Shown here piece by piece: positions 49,870 through 62,950 of a stretch of DNA of 64,000 bases. A program made the translations under genes and the position numbers. The stretch lies in contig CM077599.1 of NCBI GenBank assembly GCA_039654915.1, positions 5,396,501 to 5,460,500 on the forward strand, read 5' to 3'. Position 1 is the first letter of the stretch, and each line of letters begins with the position of its first letter. This stretch comes from Aquilaria yunnanensis (Eukaryota; Streptophyta; Magnoliopsida; Malvales; Thymelaeaceae). The notes beneath the pieces are model-generated. The model was not told where the DNA came from. It made no database searches and saw nothing but the letters and a program-made list of their open reading frames with translations.

Positions 49870-52160
49870 CAAGGCAAAATTCATTGAAAGAAAAACCTTA
49901 ATTACACAAAACTCCCAGGCATTCTTGAGGAGAAAAATAAACAAACCCCATAAACCTAAAACCTTTGTACACCAACTAGATGCTAAAAGACGGGGGGAAG
50001 GGATCATAGAGGCTCAAATACAAATCTCAATTGCAATACATCTCACAGCCTGATTAATGGATCTCAGATTTTTCCTATGGCCCCCGTTGTTCTTTTTTCT
50101 CCAAATGTGAAAAGCCACAACCATCAAACTTGAACATTTAATTTTCCTAATAACATGCCTCCATTGAATCTCCTTTGGCAAACACTCTCTAATTCTAGAC
50201 ACAACCTGCAACCTTCATATCCAGCCACACAACTACCTTTCCCAATACTTGCTTTGATAAGGCACAAGAGAATAAAAGATGATCAATGGTCTCAACATCT
50301 CTTTCACACAAGAAGCACTATTTGCAAGAGCAATGCCCCATTTTGTCAATTGTGCCAAAACTAGCAAACCATCATTCTTAATTTGCCAAAAAATCATATT
50401 AAACTTATGGGAAGAAAAAAAGCCCCAACAAAAGTGAGTCTAGCATACTTTAGGTCTCTTAACTCTTATTTGCTGATGACATTCTTTGGATTTTGGCACC
50501 AAAATCAGAACCCTCCATAAAAAGTTTTGCTTGTGCCACCGAGCCATCTTGCATACAGAACATATGCATCATTTTCAAAATGTCATACCATAATGTAGAA
50601 TTTGTAGATGTCTTCTTGACATCCCAAACTTCTCCCATTTTCAAGTGGTAACTATGAACCTATTTCACCCAAAGAGAAACTTTCTTTTTATGAATTGCAT
50701 AAAGCAAACTAAAAAACATTGAATGATTCTATATGAGCAGTTGTTTAGGTCATAAACCTCCTTCATTTTTTGGCATTATGATTTTCCTCCAGCCAACAGA
50801 GGGGTGCTTCTTGGAATAAGAAATGCCTTTAAAAAAAAAACTCCTGCAAATCGCCTCCACCTTCAGAACTAGGGGTGTGCACGGAACCCCGTCAACCCGC
50901 AAAACCGTATAAACCGATCTGCACCAAACCGATGGTATGTGGTTTTATGCGGTTTCAATTATGGTTCGGGGTTTGGAAATCTTAAAATCGAATATCATAT
51001 AGTGCGGTTACGGTTTTTGAATGTCAAAACCGGTAAAAACCACACTGGCCCAATAGAAGAGATCTAATCCAATATAAATTAAAATTATATACCTATTTGG
51101 CTAATTCTCTCCCCATTTTAATCTCTAATTCTATCATTTAAAATTAATTTCTTAAACGAAAATTAAAGTCCAATACTTAAACGAAGGCCCAATCCGTATT
51201 GATACTTATGAAAATTTTATTGATATTATTTATTTTGCGTTTTCATAAAGTTTTCCGAAAAACCACCTGAGTCTTCTTTTTTTGCTAATGTCAATAGTAA
51301 CTGAAATGTTATCCTCGCATTCATTTTCTAGGTAATGATGCATATTTTTTTTACTTTTGTTTTTCTAACTCATTCAAATATAATAAATTAATCATGTTAT
51401 GTTCGGTTATGGATTATGTTTTTTGCATCATTGTCTAAGCATTGAGATATGATGAATGAGTCTTTGCTTTGACGATCTATCGTGATATAATGTTGCAAAC
51501 AATAAGTTTCTTGTTTATGTGTTTTGGCGAGGGAAAACAGATAATATGTTTCTTATGTGTGTAGAATTTAGGATGATAAATTTAGCTCATTTGAAATTTG
51601 TATTGCTTATGTATGTTGGTTTTATGGACTGAATTGTATTTATTTTATTTTATTTTTGTCTATGTTATGTGCTTATATTAATTATTTAGATTTAGTATGA
51701 TGGATTTATGGCGTGAAAAAAACGGCAACCAAACCGCATTTATGTAGTGCAATTTTTTTCAGATTTGTATACAAAGCGGTGCGGTTACGGTTTCTAAGTT
51801 GTAAAACCGTTTACTATGTGGTGTAGTTATGGGTTTGGCTATAAATTGCATTAACCCGCACCACGAACACCCCTATTCAGAACAACTCCCCCTTAGTGAG
51901 CTGAATGCTGACATGTAGAAGCCTGTAAGATTTTGAAGGACAAACATCTCCAATTGCCACCGACCAGTATAAGAAAGGAGTTTAACCCTCCACGCATCAA
52001 TTCTCCGCATAATTTTATTAATCAAAGTACTGTAATCTCTAGTCTTAAGTTTGGCTGAACATAAAGGCACTTCCAAATACTGAAAGGGAATGGTTCCTTC
52101 TTGGAAATTCATATGCTCCAAAATTTTCTGCTTCAAAACACCAGCCACTCCATCAAATTT
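49870..52160 (-). pseudogene. Decayed L1-type LINE, 3' part of the reverse transcriptase ORF
   Basis: The minus strand encodes pieces typical of plant L1 LINEs after the RT core: a thumb region (PFQYLEVPLCSAKLK, IDAWRVKLLSYTGRWQL) at 51.9-52.15 kb and a WVK/YHLKMGEVWDV region near 50.65 kb. A zf-RVT-like segment follows (LTKWGIALANSASC near 50.35 kb; VVAFHIWRKKNNG near 50.1 kb). There are many stops. The reading is cut by the hAT element at 50870-51875 and resumes on its other side. Confidence 0.7.
50870..51875 (+). mobile_element. Non-autonomous hAT element, copy 1 (inside the LINE)
   Basis: Termini TAGGGGTGTGCACGG and CCACGAACACCCCTA bound 1006 bp. TTCAGAAC occurs on both sides (50862-50869 and 51876-51883), a perfect 8-bp hAT duplication. 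Subterminal regions are rich in GCGGTT/AACCGC repeats. No coding capacity. It is the same family as 57564-58577 but inverted. Confidence 0.88.
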
Positions 52161-53178
52161 TTTTAAATTTCCCTTTTTATTAGAGAAGTATAGAGTTGTT
52201 CCAAAAAATGAAGCTTTTGGCCCATGTAGAAATTCTTGAAAAAAACTCCAATCATCATCCTTCGAGACACCTGAATTAAGTAGGCTTCAAGATCTTCATG
52301 TTTGATGATTATACTAACGATAAATTCGAGATCTGTGATGTCCTGATGCACTCCATGTTTTCAATTACCTGAGAAAAAAAGATAACTATGAAGAAAATTT
52401 TCTTATAAAAAACAATGAAATAAATAAAGATTCAAGCTACAAAGTGCGAATCAACTGATCCATGGGTAAATTTTTCTAACATGTCATAACAAAAAATGTT
52501 AAATGCATTACACTTACTACCGATATTATAAAGCACAAAGTTTTCCTCATGAAAGGCTATCTTGTTTTATAGATTAGAGTGATCACCATAGTTATATAAT
52601 ATAAAAAATGAAATCAAAATATCACTGAAAATTTAAATAATAAAAAAATAACTTAATAATATTATATCAAAAAATTATTCAATAATAACAGGAGTAATCA
52701 TTAGCGAATAATTATCCATTGTTTAAAATATCATATGAAGAAGAAGCGAATGATACGGACTATCTCAAAATTTTGTGCAATAAGGGTTTATTGTGAAAGA
52801 ACCTAATTTTCTATTGCAGTAAATGAATACGTTTTATGTTTTGTAGTATACTAATCATGAAGTGCCATATTGAAAGAAGACACAAAAACATGTATTTGTT
52901 TGTTTTGGAGCACATCAAAATCAATCAGGAAGACCATCAAGGATTTATTTGACCCTAAGATATTAGACAGCTTGCACTGTCTAGAGGCAATATGAAAGTT
53001 TTCAACTGTTAATCAATGCACTGCAATCCGCTTCCCCCCTGGTGAACAAAGCTAGCTATGTGATACTCAGAAAACGTATAGTCCATTAAGACAGTAACAT
53101 TCTTTTGAAAAAAAAAATAAGATTATTGGTTGAATGAGAAAATCAAAATCCAACTCAGTTAGGCCCACAACCTTATAC

Positions 53179-53262
53179 CTTTTGGAAGTCGGACAACAAA
53201 AGAGCAAGTGTCTTAGATCCAATAATCCAAGAGGCAATAGCTTCTTCCAATGGTTTTAAACT
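53179..53262 (-). CDS. Possible 28-codon internal exon, unrecognised
   Basis: An open 84-bp segment bounded by an acceptor-like CCCTAG and a donor AAAAG/GTATAA. It encodes SLKPLEEAIASWIIGSKTLA followed by a hydrophobic end. The composition looks like real protein, but no neighbouring exon could be joined with confidence and the family is unknown. Confidence 0.25.
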
Positions 53263-54420
53263 CTAGGGCACAAAACACCAAAAATTTATATAAAAACATC
53301 AATTACAATACGTCAGGTATGATATTAGTTTCCTTGGTATTTACACATTACTAAAAATTTTACTGACTTGAATGTCGGAGTATCTTTTGCAGGTCTCTAC
53401 ACTATTTTGTTGGTGTACTCATGTGAAGTAACTTATCTTCAAGCATCGAGGCGTGTCCTGAGGGAAGTGCATCATCACTCATGGAATACTTTTGTTGATA
53501 GTTAAACACAAGAGTTTATGTAGTGCAAACTCAGTCTTGGGATTCAGCTTTACAGCCACCAGGATAGTAACTTAAGTGAGCATAACCCACATACGCTTGA
53601 GCACAGAAGTTGCTTACTTTGTCAACTTCAACAAAGAACACCAACCACTTGGCACACCAATTTGTGATGACTTTATGCAAAAATCACAAAAATTTAATGT
53701 TGGACTAGGCCTCCAAGCTATAAGTCTTCATCTATCAAAACTCGGTCACTTAACACAATAAACTTACTAATTTAGACAGAAAGAGAAATCTAATAAACAC
53801 CCTTTCATGAGATTCCAAATCTGACATGTAAACTTCCTCATTCATATATATTCTGCTACATAGAAAAGGTTTTACTGTCATGAAGACTCATGGCTACACA
53901 CTTGTCTTCTTCCTAATTTGGGTAAATGCAAAACTTCTAGGATGGTCAACGATAGTAAAACTAACCCAAGCTACAAATTACAAGTGGTAAAACCTTGCTC
54001 AATCCTTTTTTCCACAAAACTAAGCTAAAACAACAACTAAACACCAACATGATTCATCCTTAGCTGAAACAGAAAACATTAGTCAATAACAGTGTACTGA
54101 CAAAATAACTAATGCTTCACTTATTAACACTTACAGCACACATATCTTTTACCTTTTTCTTTGTTTTTGTTCCCTCAACCTTTCTATCTAACTCAACTCA
54201 TCCCCTTGAAGATCGAAACATGACATTTTGACTTCTTGTTAACTTTCCTTGACCCATAAAGTTTTTTCCACTTTCCTAACCCTTCATTTCTTTCTAAAGC
54301 ATTGTTAACTTTATACCAAAACCTTAAAAAAAAATTATGTGGTATAATTTTCTTGGCAATTTAAAAAAGTAAGTGTAACATGTTACCTTTTCTATATTTA
54401 GTCAATTCATGCCACACAGG

Positions 54421-55220
54421 ATTTTGTACAAGTTTTAATTAAATTATTTGTGCATTCAACAAAATTCTTATTCCTTATGCTTCATTAGTAATTTTTAATT
54501 ACCCTCTAATAGGTCAAATTGTAATTCTAATTCAGATTTTAAAGTCTTCCTATCAAAACTTACTTACATTTTTTAGGTGCATCGTGGGTTTAGCAAATAT
54601 GAAAAGGAAAATCATGCATCATACCAAAAGGAACTTAGAAAAAACAAGAATACTTACACGACTCATACTAAGGGAGCACATCTGTGAGAATTTTGTATAA
54701 GTTCTATAAAATTATTTGTACATTTAGCAAAATTCTTATTCTTTATTCTTTATTAGGAATTTCTATTTACCCTTTAACAGGTCAGATTACAATTCTAATT
54801 TAGGTTTTAAAGTCTTCGTATCAAAGTTTACTTGCATTTTTTAGGTGCATTGTGGGTGTAGTAAACATGAAAAGGAAAATCATTCATCATACCAAAAGGA
54901 ACTTAGAAAAAAACAAGAATACTTACATGACTCATACTAAAAAAGCATATCTATAAGGATTTTGTATAAGTTCTCATAAAATTATTTGTACATTTACAAA
55001 ATTATTATTCATTATGCTTCATTAGGAATTTCTAATGACCCTATAATAGGTCATATTGCAATTCTAATTCAGATTTTAAAATCTTCTTATCAAAACTTGC
55101 ATTTTTTAGGTGCATCGTGGTGTAGCGAACATGAAAATGAAAATCATACATCATACCAAAAGGAACCTAGAAAAAACAAGAATACTTACATGACTCATAC
55201 TAACAGAGCACATTTGTAAG
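54421..55220. repeat. 269-bp tandem triplication
   Basis: Three head-to-tail copies begin at 54421, 54690 and 54959. Shared landmarks include AAAATTATTTGT, TTTTTTAGGTGCAT, CATACCAAAAGGAAC and ACAAGAATACTTACA. Copies differ by scattered substitutions and small gaps. No coding content. Confidence 0.88.
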
Positions 55221-55604
55221 GTACCTTTTCAATTCTTGCTGCAAAACCCTGAACAATGAAATACTGAGTCAATACAATTGTTTTACATAGAAAAAAAAAA
55301 CATTCCTTATTGCTGCAAACCCTTAATTCATGCTAATTTTACTGTAATCATTCTTTATTGAGACATGAATCCCTTTCCCTTACTGTTTTTAATTTCAAAG
55401 AAAGATTATGAGGAGAATTAATACTTCGTGCTGTCCTAGTGTTTGTACATACCTGTTTTTTCTGGCACAATGAAGGTAAGTTATTGTGTTGTATTATCTC
55501 ATGCTCTGTGCAAATGTATGACTCATTTATGGAATTGTGTATGTAAACTATAGGAAGCTTGTGTGGCGGGGGTTTGTGTGATTGTTGTATATAGTGTGGT
55601 GCTG

Positions 55605-55805
55605 TTTCTACATACTAGGAACTTGGAGCATGATTTATGTGTTTTCATGAAAATCCATCTACAAATTAGAAACTTGGAGTATGCTTTTGTAATGCTAATT
55701 CTACATATTAGAAACTAAGAGTTTAAGATTTTGTATGTTTTAACGAAAATCTATCTACAAATTAGGAACTAGGAATATAATTTTGTGTGTCTCAATGAAA
55801 ATCCA
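55605..55805. repeat. Imperfect short tandem repeats
   Basis: Two to three diverged units containing CTACAAATTAGAAACTTGGA-like and GAAAATC(C/T)ATCTACA phrases, roughly 110 bp apart. Confidence 0.5.
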
Positions 55806-56185
55806 GCCATGGAGTATTTCTTTGTACTGGTTCAGATATTATAGACTTGTGGGAAATTTTTAGAAACTAATTTAAAGTTTAAATATGGATTTTTTTTTAT
55901 AGATAAGTAGTACACTTGATAATTTAGTGCTTGATTGAGTAAACAACCAGCGTAACGACTGGTTTCCAGAGGTAAAACTTAGTGATTCCTACAAAGGTTG
56001 TTACAGGTTCAACTTACTCTTGAGCAGTAGTTGGGTTCTCGAGGTGAAAAAATTAAAAAAATTGGTGAAACAGGCATCATGGCATGCCAAACTCATCATT
56101 TAATTGTTCTTCAATCTTTCCCTAAATGAAATAGACATGTATTAGCTAATAATTCAAATAAAATTGAATATAGGAAGTCATCTTA

Positions 56186-56481
56186 CCGATCTTGGATGCC
56201 TATCAGGGTAATGCTCACTTGAGTTCTTTCAGAACCGTACATAATCAAGCCCTTCCTTGAATTTCTTTATATCACTAAAAGGTTTTTTAGGTATGTTGAA
56301 GACTTGCCGTAATGCGGGGTCCTTGCAAATATCTGTTCTCCATTCTTGAAAACATGCATCTCTCTCATATTCCCGAAACCATTGTAGTTTAACGAAGAAA
56401 GAAAACATCCTAGCCATGAAGAATGATTGATAATCCCCATTATGAAACGTGGGATCAGAGAACAATAGTGTACTCCTCATG
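56186..56481 (-). pseudogene. Unrecognised exon-like segment, possibly broken
   Basis: An acceptor (GTGTTTTCAG) precedes an open stretch starting with ATG at 56480 that encodes 83 residues, with landmarks MARMFSFFVKLQWFREYERD and VFNIPKKPFSDIKKFKE. It meets TGA at 56229. The same frame continues for 15 plausible residues (KNSSEHYPDRHPRS) to a donor TCG/GTAAGA. The protein looks genuine but I do not recognise the family. It may be one exon of a minus-strand gene that also includes the pieces at 62.7-63.5 kb. Confidence 0.35.
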
Positions 56482-57563
56482 CTGAAAACACATATGAAAG
56501 TTATTACGCAATTTCATTTTTAGAGAATAATAAATTACATTTGTAACCTAAAGTAAAATGTTTTATTTTCTGACAAAAAAATTAGGAAATCTATTACATC
56601 TCCCAGGATGAAGCACCTTAAAAATGAAAAACCAAAGTAAGATTTTCTTCTTTAAAAAGGAAGATTAAGTTTTGATTTAGAGTTGGTTTTGTTATGTTTT
56701 TAAGAGAAACAAGGAATATAAATTCCCTAAACAAAACGTAAGGAGCAAACTAAAAAGGGATATGACTTGTTAGTCAAGAAAGGTTGGCTTACATGTTTTT
56801 CTTTTGCCTTTTTTTAAGGGCCAAGTTAGCTTACTAGTTAAGTTGGTATGCTTTAACCTACAAGGGTTAAAATTTGAGTAAATTGAAAAGCTATGTGTAA
56901 TCATAAGCTAATATAAGAAAAAGAAGGTTGTTCGTGCAATTTGCATTAGCTAGTGGAGCATTAATTTATTTGGGCTAATAAAATAAGCATGGTAGTGGAG
57001 CACATCTAGCCGTTTGCTAAACTAATTAATAATTAGTATTTTAGTGACTTAATGGTATCATTTGTGAAACAAAAGGGTTGTCCAAGAGAATATCTTACTC
57101 TTTGATAATTAAGGGACTTGATAGTTATAAGAAATGGCAGGTTCTTGGGGACTTAATTGAAGAGTAAAAGAAAATTTTTTAAGGAGGTTTCTAGGACTTC
57201 TAAAAATCAATGGTAAATTAGATTAGATTGACAGAAATTGGAAAATTTAGGGGTGAATGAATTGGCTGAGCTATCTTCATTTTCTAATTTTGGTTGGGAT
57301 TTCAGAATTCACTTTTTCATTCAAGTCTGAATATCTTAAGGACAAAAATACAGCAATGAAGTCATCCACGGTGATTTGAGTGGAAGTTGGGATAAGATTT
57401 TTAATTAGGTGCAGTTACTTGCTTAAGAAGAAATTGAAGCGTTCCTAGTTGGAGTTAGTTCTGATTTCTTGAATCCAAGGTGTTTGGTAAGGAAACAGAG
57501 CTAGATTCTTTGATTATGCATAGGATTTGTGATATAGATGAAAACAAAATCCTTAGTGTCAAG

Positions 57564-58577
57564 TAGGGGTGTTCGTGGTGCAGGTTAATGCGGTTTATGG
57601 CCAAACCCGTAACCGCATCGCATAGTAAACGGTTTTACAATTTAAAAACCGTAACCGCGCCGCTTTGTATACAAATCCGAAAAAAATTACACTGCATAAA
57701 TGCGGTTTGGTTACGGTTTGATTGTGATTTTTTCACGCCACAAATCCATCATACTAAATCTAAATAACGAATATAAGCACATAAAATAGACAAAAATAAA
57801 AAATAAAAAAACGATTCAATCCATAAAACCAACATACATAAAAAATACAAATTTCAAATAAGCCAAATTTATCATCATAAATCCTACACACATAAGAAAC
57901 ATATTCTTTGTTTTCCATCACCAAAACACATAAACAAGAAACTTCTTGTTTGCAACATTATATCACGATAGACTGTCAAAGCAAAGACTCATTCATCATA
58001 TCTCAATGCTTACACAATGATGCAAAAAACATAATCCATAACTGAACATAACACCATCAATTTATTATATTTGAATGAATTAGAAAAAAAAAAGTTAAAA
58101 AAATATGCATCATTACCTAGAAGATGAATGCAAGGATAACACTTCAGTTACCATTAACATTAGCAGAAAAAGGACATTCAGGTGGTTTTGCGGAAAACTC
58201 TGTAAAAACGTAAAATAAATAATATCAATAAATTTTCACAAGTATCAATACGGATTGGGCCTTCATTTAAATATTGGACTTTAATTTTTAGTTTAAGAAA
58301 TTAGTTTTAAATGATAGAATTAGAGATTAAAAGGGGAAGAGAATTAGCCAAATAGATATATAATTTTAATTTACATTGGATTAGATCTTTTCTATCGGGC
58401 CGGTGCGGTTTTTACCAGTTATGACATTCAAAAACCATAACCGCACCATATGATATTTGGTTTTAAGATTTCTAAACCAGGACCATAACCAAAACCGCAT
58501 GAAACCACATACCATCAGTTTGGTGCAAATCGGTTTATGCGTTTTTGCGGGTTAATCGGGTTCCGTGCACACCCCTA
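57564..58577 (-). mobile_element. Non-autonomous hAT element, copy 2 (inverted)
   Basis: Termini TAGGGGTGTTCGTGG and CCGTGCACACCCCTA bound 1014 bp. GTGTCAAG flanks both sides (57556-57563 and 58578-58585), a perfect 8-bp duplication. The interior is the reverse complement of the 50870-51875 copy with modest divergence. Confidence 0.88.
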
Positions 58578-58705
58578 GTGTCAAGTGTTGTTCGAATCAT
58601 GAAAGAGCATAGAATGATGCATAATTAGCGTGTGAAGCTATTCCAGCTTATGATCAAGGCTCATAGGGCTACAGTGCAAATAGCTCGACTTGTTTAAGTT
58701 CAGTC

Positions 58706-61642
58706 TGTAATGCCCGAACAATCCAAAGTGATTAGGTCCCGGGTTAAATGGATTTGGAGCATAAGAATTTTTCCTTAATTGGGAATTTAGCTCAATTAAA
58801 TTGAGAAGACAATATGGCATGTGCATAATTGAGTGTTGAACATCTTAAAAATAAGCTTGGCTTAGGCCAAGAGAAATGGTAATGAAAATGGTGGTTTTTA
58901 AAAATGAAGGACTAAATTGAACAAAGGGATTTTTAGTGGTTGGGCTCAATTGCCCAAAATTAGAAAGTTGGAGGACTAAAAGGGGAATTATGCCATTTTA
59001 ATGGCCTAGGATGCCTTAGCCAGCCATGCCCCTCCAATTCCCAATATTTTATGTCACCTTCCTCCAAATCCTATTATTTTAATCCACCTCCCATCCTTAG
59101 TCATCACCTTGGATTCTTTCTTCACCTACTTTTGACTTTTTCTACCAAACTTACCCAAAAGTCTTCCAATTAGTCTTCATTTCTTTTAATCTTGTCTCCC
59201 ACTCATTTCAAACACATTATTAATTTCCTACTATTTTAATCCACCTCCCATCCTTAGTCAAGACTTTGGATTCTTTCTTCACCTACATGTCTCCTGCTTT
59301 TGACTTTTTCTACCAACTTACACAAAAGTCTTCCAATTAGTCTTCCATCCATTAAATCTTGTCTCCCACTCTTCCAAGCACATTATACACTCATTTTCCT
59401 TCCCATATGGCTGGCCATCACCTTCCCACACATTAAAACATAATCAACCCACTCATTCAAAGCCATTTTGCTCTCAAACTCTCTCCTTCTCTCTCCATTT
59501 TCTTCCATACCAAGTCTCACCATTCCAAACACATTTCCAACTCTTTTCCTCATCTAAATATTCGTCCATAGCTAGAAATAATCATTTCTTAAATTAAAAC
59601 CAAGTATTCTTGGTTGAATTCAAGCTCTAAGACCATAAAGAGCAAGAATCAGGTGAAGAATTCAAAGAAAACCAAGGAGGAAAATTCAGCCATTTCCATT
59701 TCTTGGAGGTTTTAAACTCTACTCAAGGAACTCTTTGTGTGATTGAGTTCCTAAGTTCATTAGAAGCAAGAAATCAAGAAGAAGCTTGAAGAACATCAAG
59801 CACAAGAAATTGGCCTTACCTGTGAGGTTCTGTAAGTGTACACCAAGTGTTCTTGGTATTTTGTGTTATTTGAGTTAATCACCAAGTATTCTTGGTATCT
59901 TATGGTTACTAATAAAATTCGGCCCATCTTGGTTCTTGTGTTAGAAAACAATTTCTAGAGTCAACAAGCAAGGAAAACGAAGGAAAATAAGCTTCTAAAG
60001 CTTTCGGTGTTGTGGGTAAGGATTCCTATACTCACTTTATTGCATGGCCTAGTTCCATGGATTTTTTGTGTGAGTATTCAGGCCCCTAGGTGATGGTCAA
60101 AGAACCATGTGATCCTAGGAGTGCTAAGAGGGCTTAAGTTATGTTATTGCTTCGGCAATTCTATTTTGCTCATGAGCTAAGTTAAGTAAGCAAGCATTAT
60201 GGGCTAGGAGTTAAGGCGGCCACCTTAATTCCTATGCTAAGTGAGCTCTCCGAAAACATTAAGTATATGAAATTAATGAATTAAAACTTGAGGGATGCTT
60301 GCTGCCCTTCTGTGAACAAAGTGTTAAGTGGCGTGTGTTTGTGTGCTTCTTTGATTTGTTGTGCATGCTAACCCCCGATTATGATATTATTGCTATATGC
60401 ATGTATCTTTTTGTTTTCTTTGTCTTTATGTTTCCTTTGCAGGAATAAGGATTATTTTTCCATTACATTCTTGGCATATGTTAGGCCTTGGAGGCCATAA
60501 GTTAGGCATTGGATGCCACGGAATCCTTATTGAGTTTTATAACTCACCCGCCCTACTCTACTTTTGTAGGTAAAGGTTTGCTTGAAAAATCAAGCTAAGA
60601 GTCTTGAGTACTCTTTCTGTATTCTAAGGTTGGATTTGTGTATGGTATTGCTCAAAATATTCTAAGTATTCTAAGTATATAAGTTGCTTGTAAACAAGCT
60701 AAAAAAAAATATGGACTTTCTGTGCAAGACTTGAAGTCTTAGAATTGTGGGAACAAGGTCTATTAAGGTGGAAATTTGTGTTCCATGGCTTTGTGGATTT
60801 ATGGCTTGCTTTTAAGCATGTTTTTGTTGGTCTAACTTTAGTGACCAAATTATGGACTTAGCTAAAATTTGGCCAAACTTGGCTTTGGGCTTGTATTATG
60901 GACTTGGACATTTTTGGGCATTTTATTGCTTGGTGGACTTACCAAGGCCCATGCATGAATTTATGGGTTATGTTTTCATGAAACTTGAAGCATGTTGAAA
61001 TTGGGCTTAAATGTACGTTGTGGGCTTAAATAAGAACTTGGAAATTTTGATTTTATTCTTGGTTAATTTTGGGCCATATGCTTGATAAGTACTAAAAGGC
61101 TCATAAGCCCATGTCTATGTTAAAAGCATGCAATGTTTGGCTATGTATGCTCACTTAGTAAAGAACATGCAAGTAAACTTAGAAAAAGCATGAAATTAGA
61201 TGCTTGTGTAAAGTTTGGCTAATAAGAAATTTAAGTGCACGTATGTGAATTAATACATGCCTAAGCATTAGTTGCATTTAAAGGCATTAAGTGATTATGT
61301 GCACTAGTGAACTCCAAAACGCATAAGCATGCAAAGCATATGCATGAAAATAAGTTTTTAAACTTAAGTTGGTGTTTTGGTTGCCATGCATATTCTTGGC
61401 TAAGCTTGGTAAAGACCATGAAAATGAACACATGAAATCCACATGGGTGCTAGCTTGTTTCTGAGAGCACTTCAACTTAACCTTAATTAAAGAACTTAAC
61501 GAGCTAGTACCGATAAGTATCCTGGGGTTCGTGCCCATAAGTCTTAGTGAGTTTTAAAAGCCCCTTCTATGTAATGAAAATTTCCGCTGCATGTTTTAAG
61601 TAATCAGGCCCAAATGGGTTAGGGAGAGTTTAGGGCACGACA
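58706..61642 (+). mobile_element. Solo LTR of the same gypsy family
   Basis: It begins TGTAATGCCCGAACAATCCA and ends TTTAGGGCACGACA. CAGTC flanks it on both sides (58701-58705 and 61643-61647). At 2937 bp it matches the 25.6-35.7 kb LTRs throughout, including ACTCACTTTATTGCATGG-like, GGCCTTGGAGGCCATAAGTT and CCTGGGGTTCGTGCCC blocks, but has a single U3 end instead of the duplicated one. It lies in opposite orientation to the full element. It presumably arose by LTR-LTR recombination. Confidence 0.88.
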
Positions 61643-61713
61643 CAGTCGAATTTAGAGTGTTTCAGATTAATTCTAAAACTAGTGTGGCAAGTAATAGGGA
61701 CTTGGTGCGTCAT

Positions 61714-61750
61714 GAGCAATTGATCAAACTAATGTAATTGATCAATTGCT
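61714..61750. other. Perfect 13-bp inverted repeat (hairpin)
   Basis: AGCAATTGATCAA at 61715-61727 is repeated in reverse complement at 61738-61750 with a 10-base loop. No adjacent T-run or gene explains it. Confidence 0.6.
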
Positions 61751-62747
61751 TCTGAAGCTTTAAAGAGCTCTTCTGGTAGCATTTTGCTTCTGTTTACTTG
61801 CTTTGTGACTGCTATATTCTTTTTTGTTTCTTTACTGAGTTTCTATCAAACTTACCTTTATTGTTTCTCTGCAGAGCATGAAGACCATTGAGTAACTTGA
61901 TTGAGTGTGCTAAGCATTTCACTTTAAGTACAAGTTAGTAAGCAATGTAAAAGTCATATTATGCAACCAGAATTGTGACTTGGATCTTTAACCTTGTATT
62001 AGCTTTACATTGTGCAGTACATCTAACCAGAGTAGGTGTACTTTGGTTGGAAGATCAAAAAAGAACCTCATGCTTCAGAGCTAACCAAAGTAAAGCAGGT
62101 TCATAAAAAATATTACCTGACATAGTTTTAGATGACCCTTGGACCTTATCTGGCACTAGATTTTATCTAGTGAAGTGCAGACCTATGTATTAAACATGGC
62201 TTCTAAATTGTGCCCTTTAGGGTTAAGACCAATTGACCTGAGTGCCTACTAAATGCACCCGAGGCACCTACGCATGTATTCTCAAATGACTATTGAATCT
62301 TAGTATGTTTTTCAGTAAACTTCGATGTTTTAAGCAGAGAAAGTCAAAGATATGTTTCTGACATTTTGAGAGGTTTAAAAATTTGAAGCCAGATCTAAAG
62401 ATTTATAGGTTCGGTTACATCTTGGTTTAAGCCAAGCCAGTACCAGTTTTTGACCTTTAAAAGCTTTGAAGCTTTGTTTCTAAATTTAAGCAACCAACCG
62501 TCATTAGTTTAACTTCCTTAAGGAATTTTGTATAACCTGGTTTGAATATCTAAGCTTATACTTGTATAACCTAGTTCCAATATTTATAGGGGAATGCTTA
62601 GTCAACAGCTGAACCAAGAAAATCACTTGAAGTAGCCGTTAAGTTGTGCTGCTGTTATAAACACAGAAGCACTTGTTACCAAATGCATGTAATACAAATA
62701 AAAATAGAATCTGTTTATTACATTAAATAAAAAAAAAATTGCCACAC
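61751..62747. other. Intergenic or intronic, nothing recognised
   Basis: AT-rich DNA with no open frame of note. It could be downstream sequence of the minus-strand exon that ends at 62748. Confidence 0.4.
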
Positions 62748-62950
62748 TCACAATCTTTTATCATACTTAAGCAGGTGGGAACCAAAGTCTGTAATCTCAT
62801 CACCCAATCCTGACTCTTTCAAATATGACGTAGCTCCAAATGCTTGATTGAAATGTTTGTCAGTCCACAGGCATTCTTCAAGCTTTTGCTTATCTATGAA
62901 AGCCCAAATAAGCATCACTAATTCTTTAAATTCAGGCCGCCTCCTTGAAC
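62748..62950 (-). CDS. Probable terminal exon of an unrecognised gene
   Basis: An acceptor-like AACGCAG at 62951-62957 precedes an open segment of about 67 codons ending in TGA at 62748. It encodes SRRRPEFKELVMLIWAFIDK, KQKLEECLWTDKHFNQAFG and LGDEITDFGSHLLKYDKRL. The amino-acid pattern (aromatic, acidic and leucine spacing) looks like a real globular protein rather than chance. I do not recognise the family. Confidence 0.4.

Larger units (their letters stand above)
52161..57563. other. Region with repeats and exon-like fragments, no gene resolved
   Basis: It contains a 269-bp triplication, shorter repeats at 55.6-55.8 kb and two coding-looking minus-strand pieces listed separately. The remainder is AT-rich with no recognised feature. 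Confidence 0.4.
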
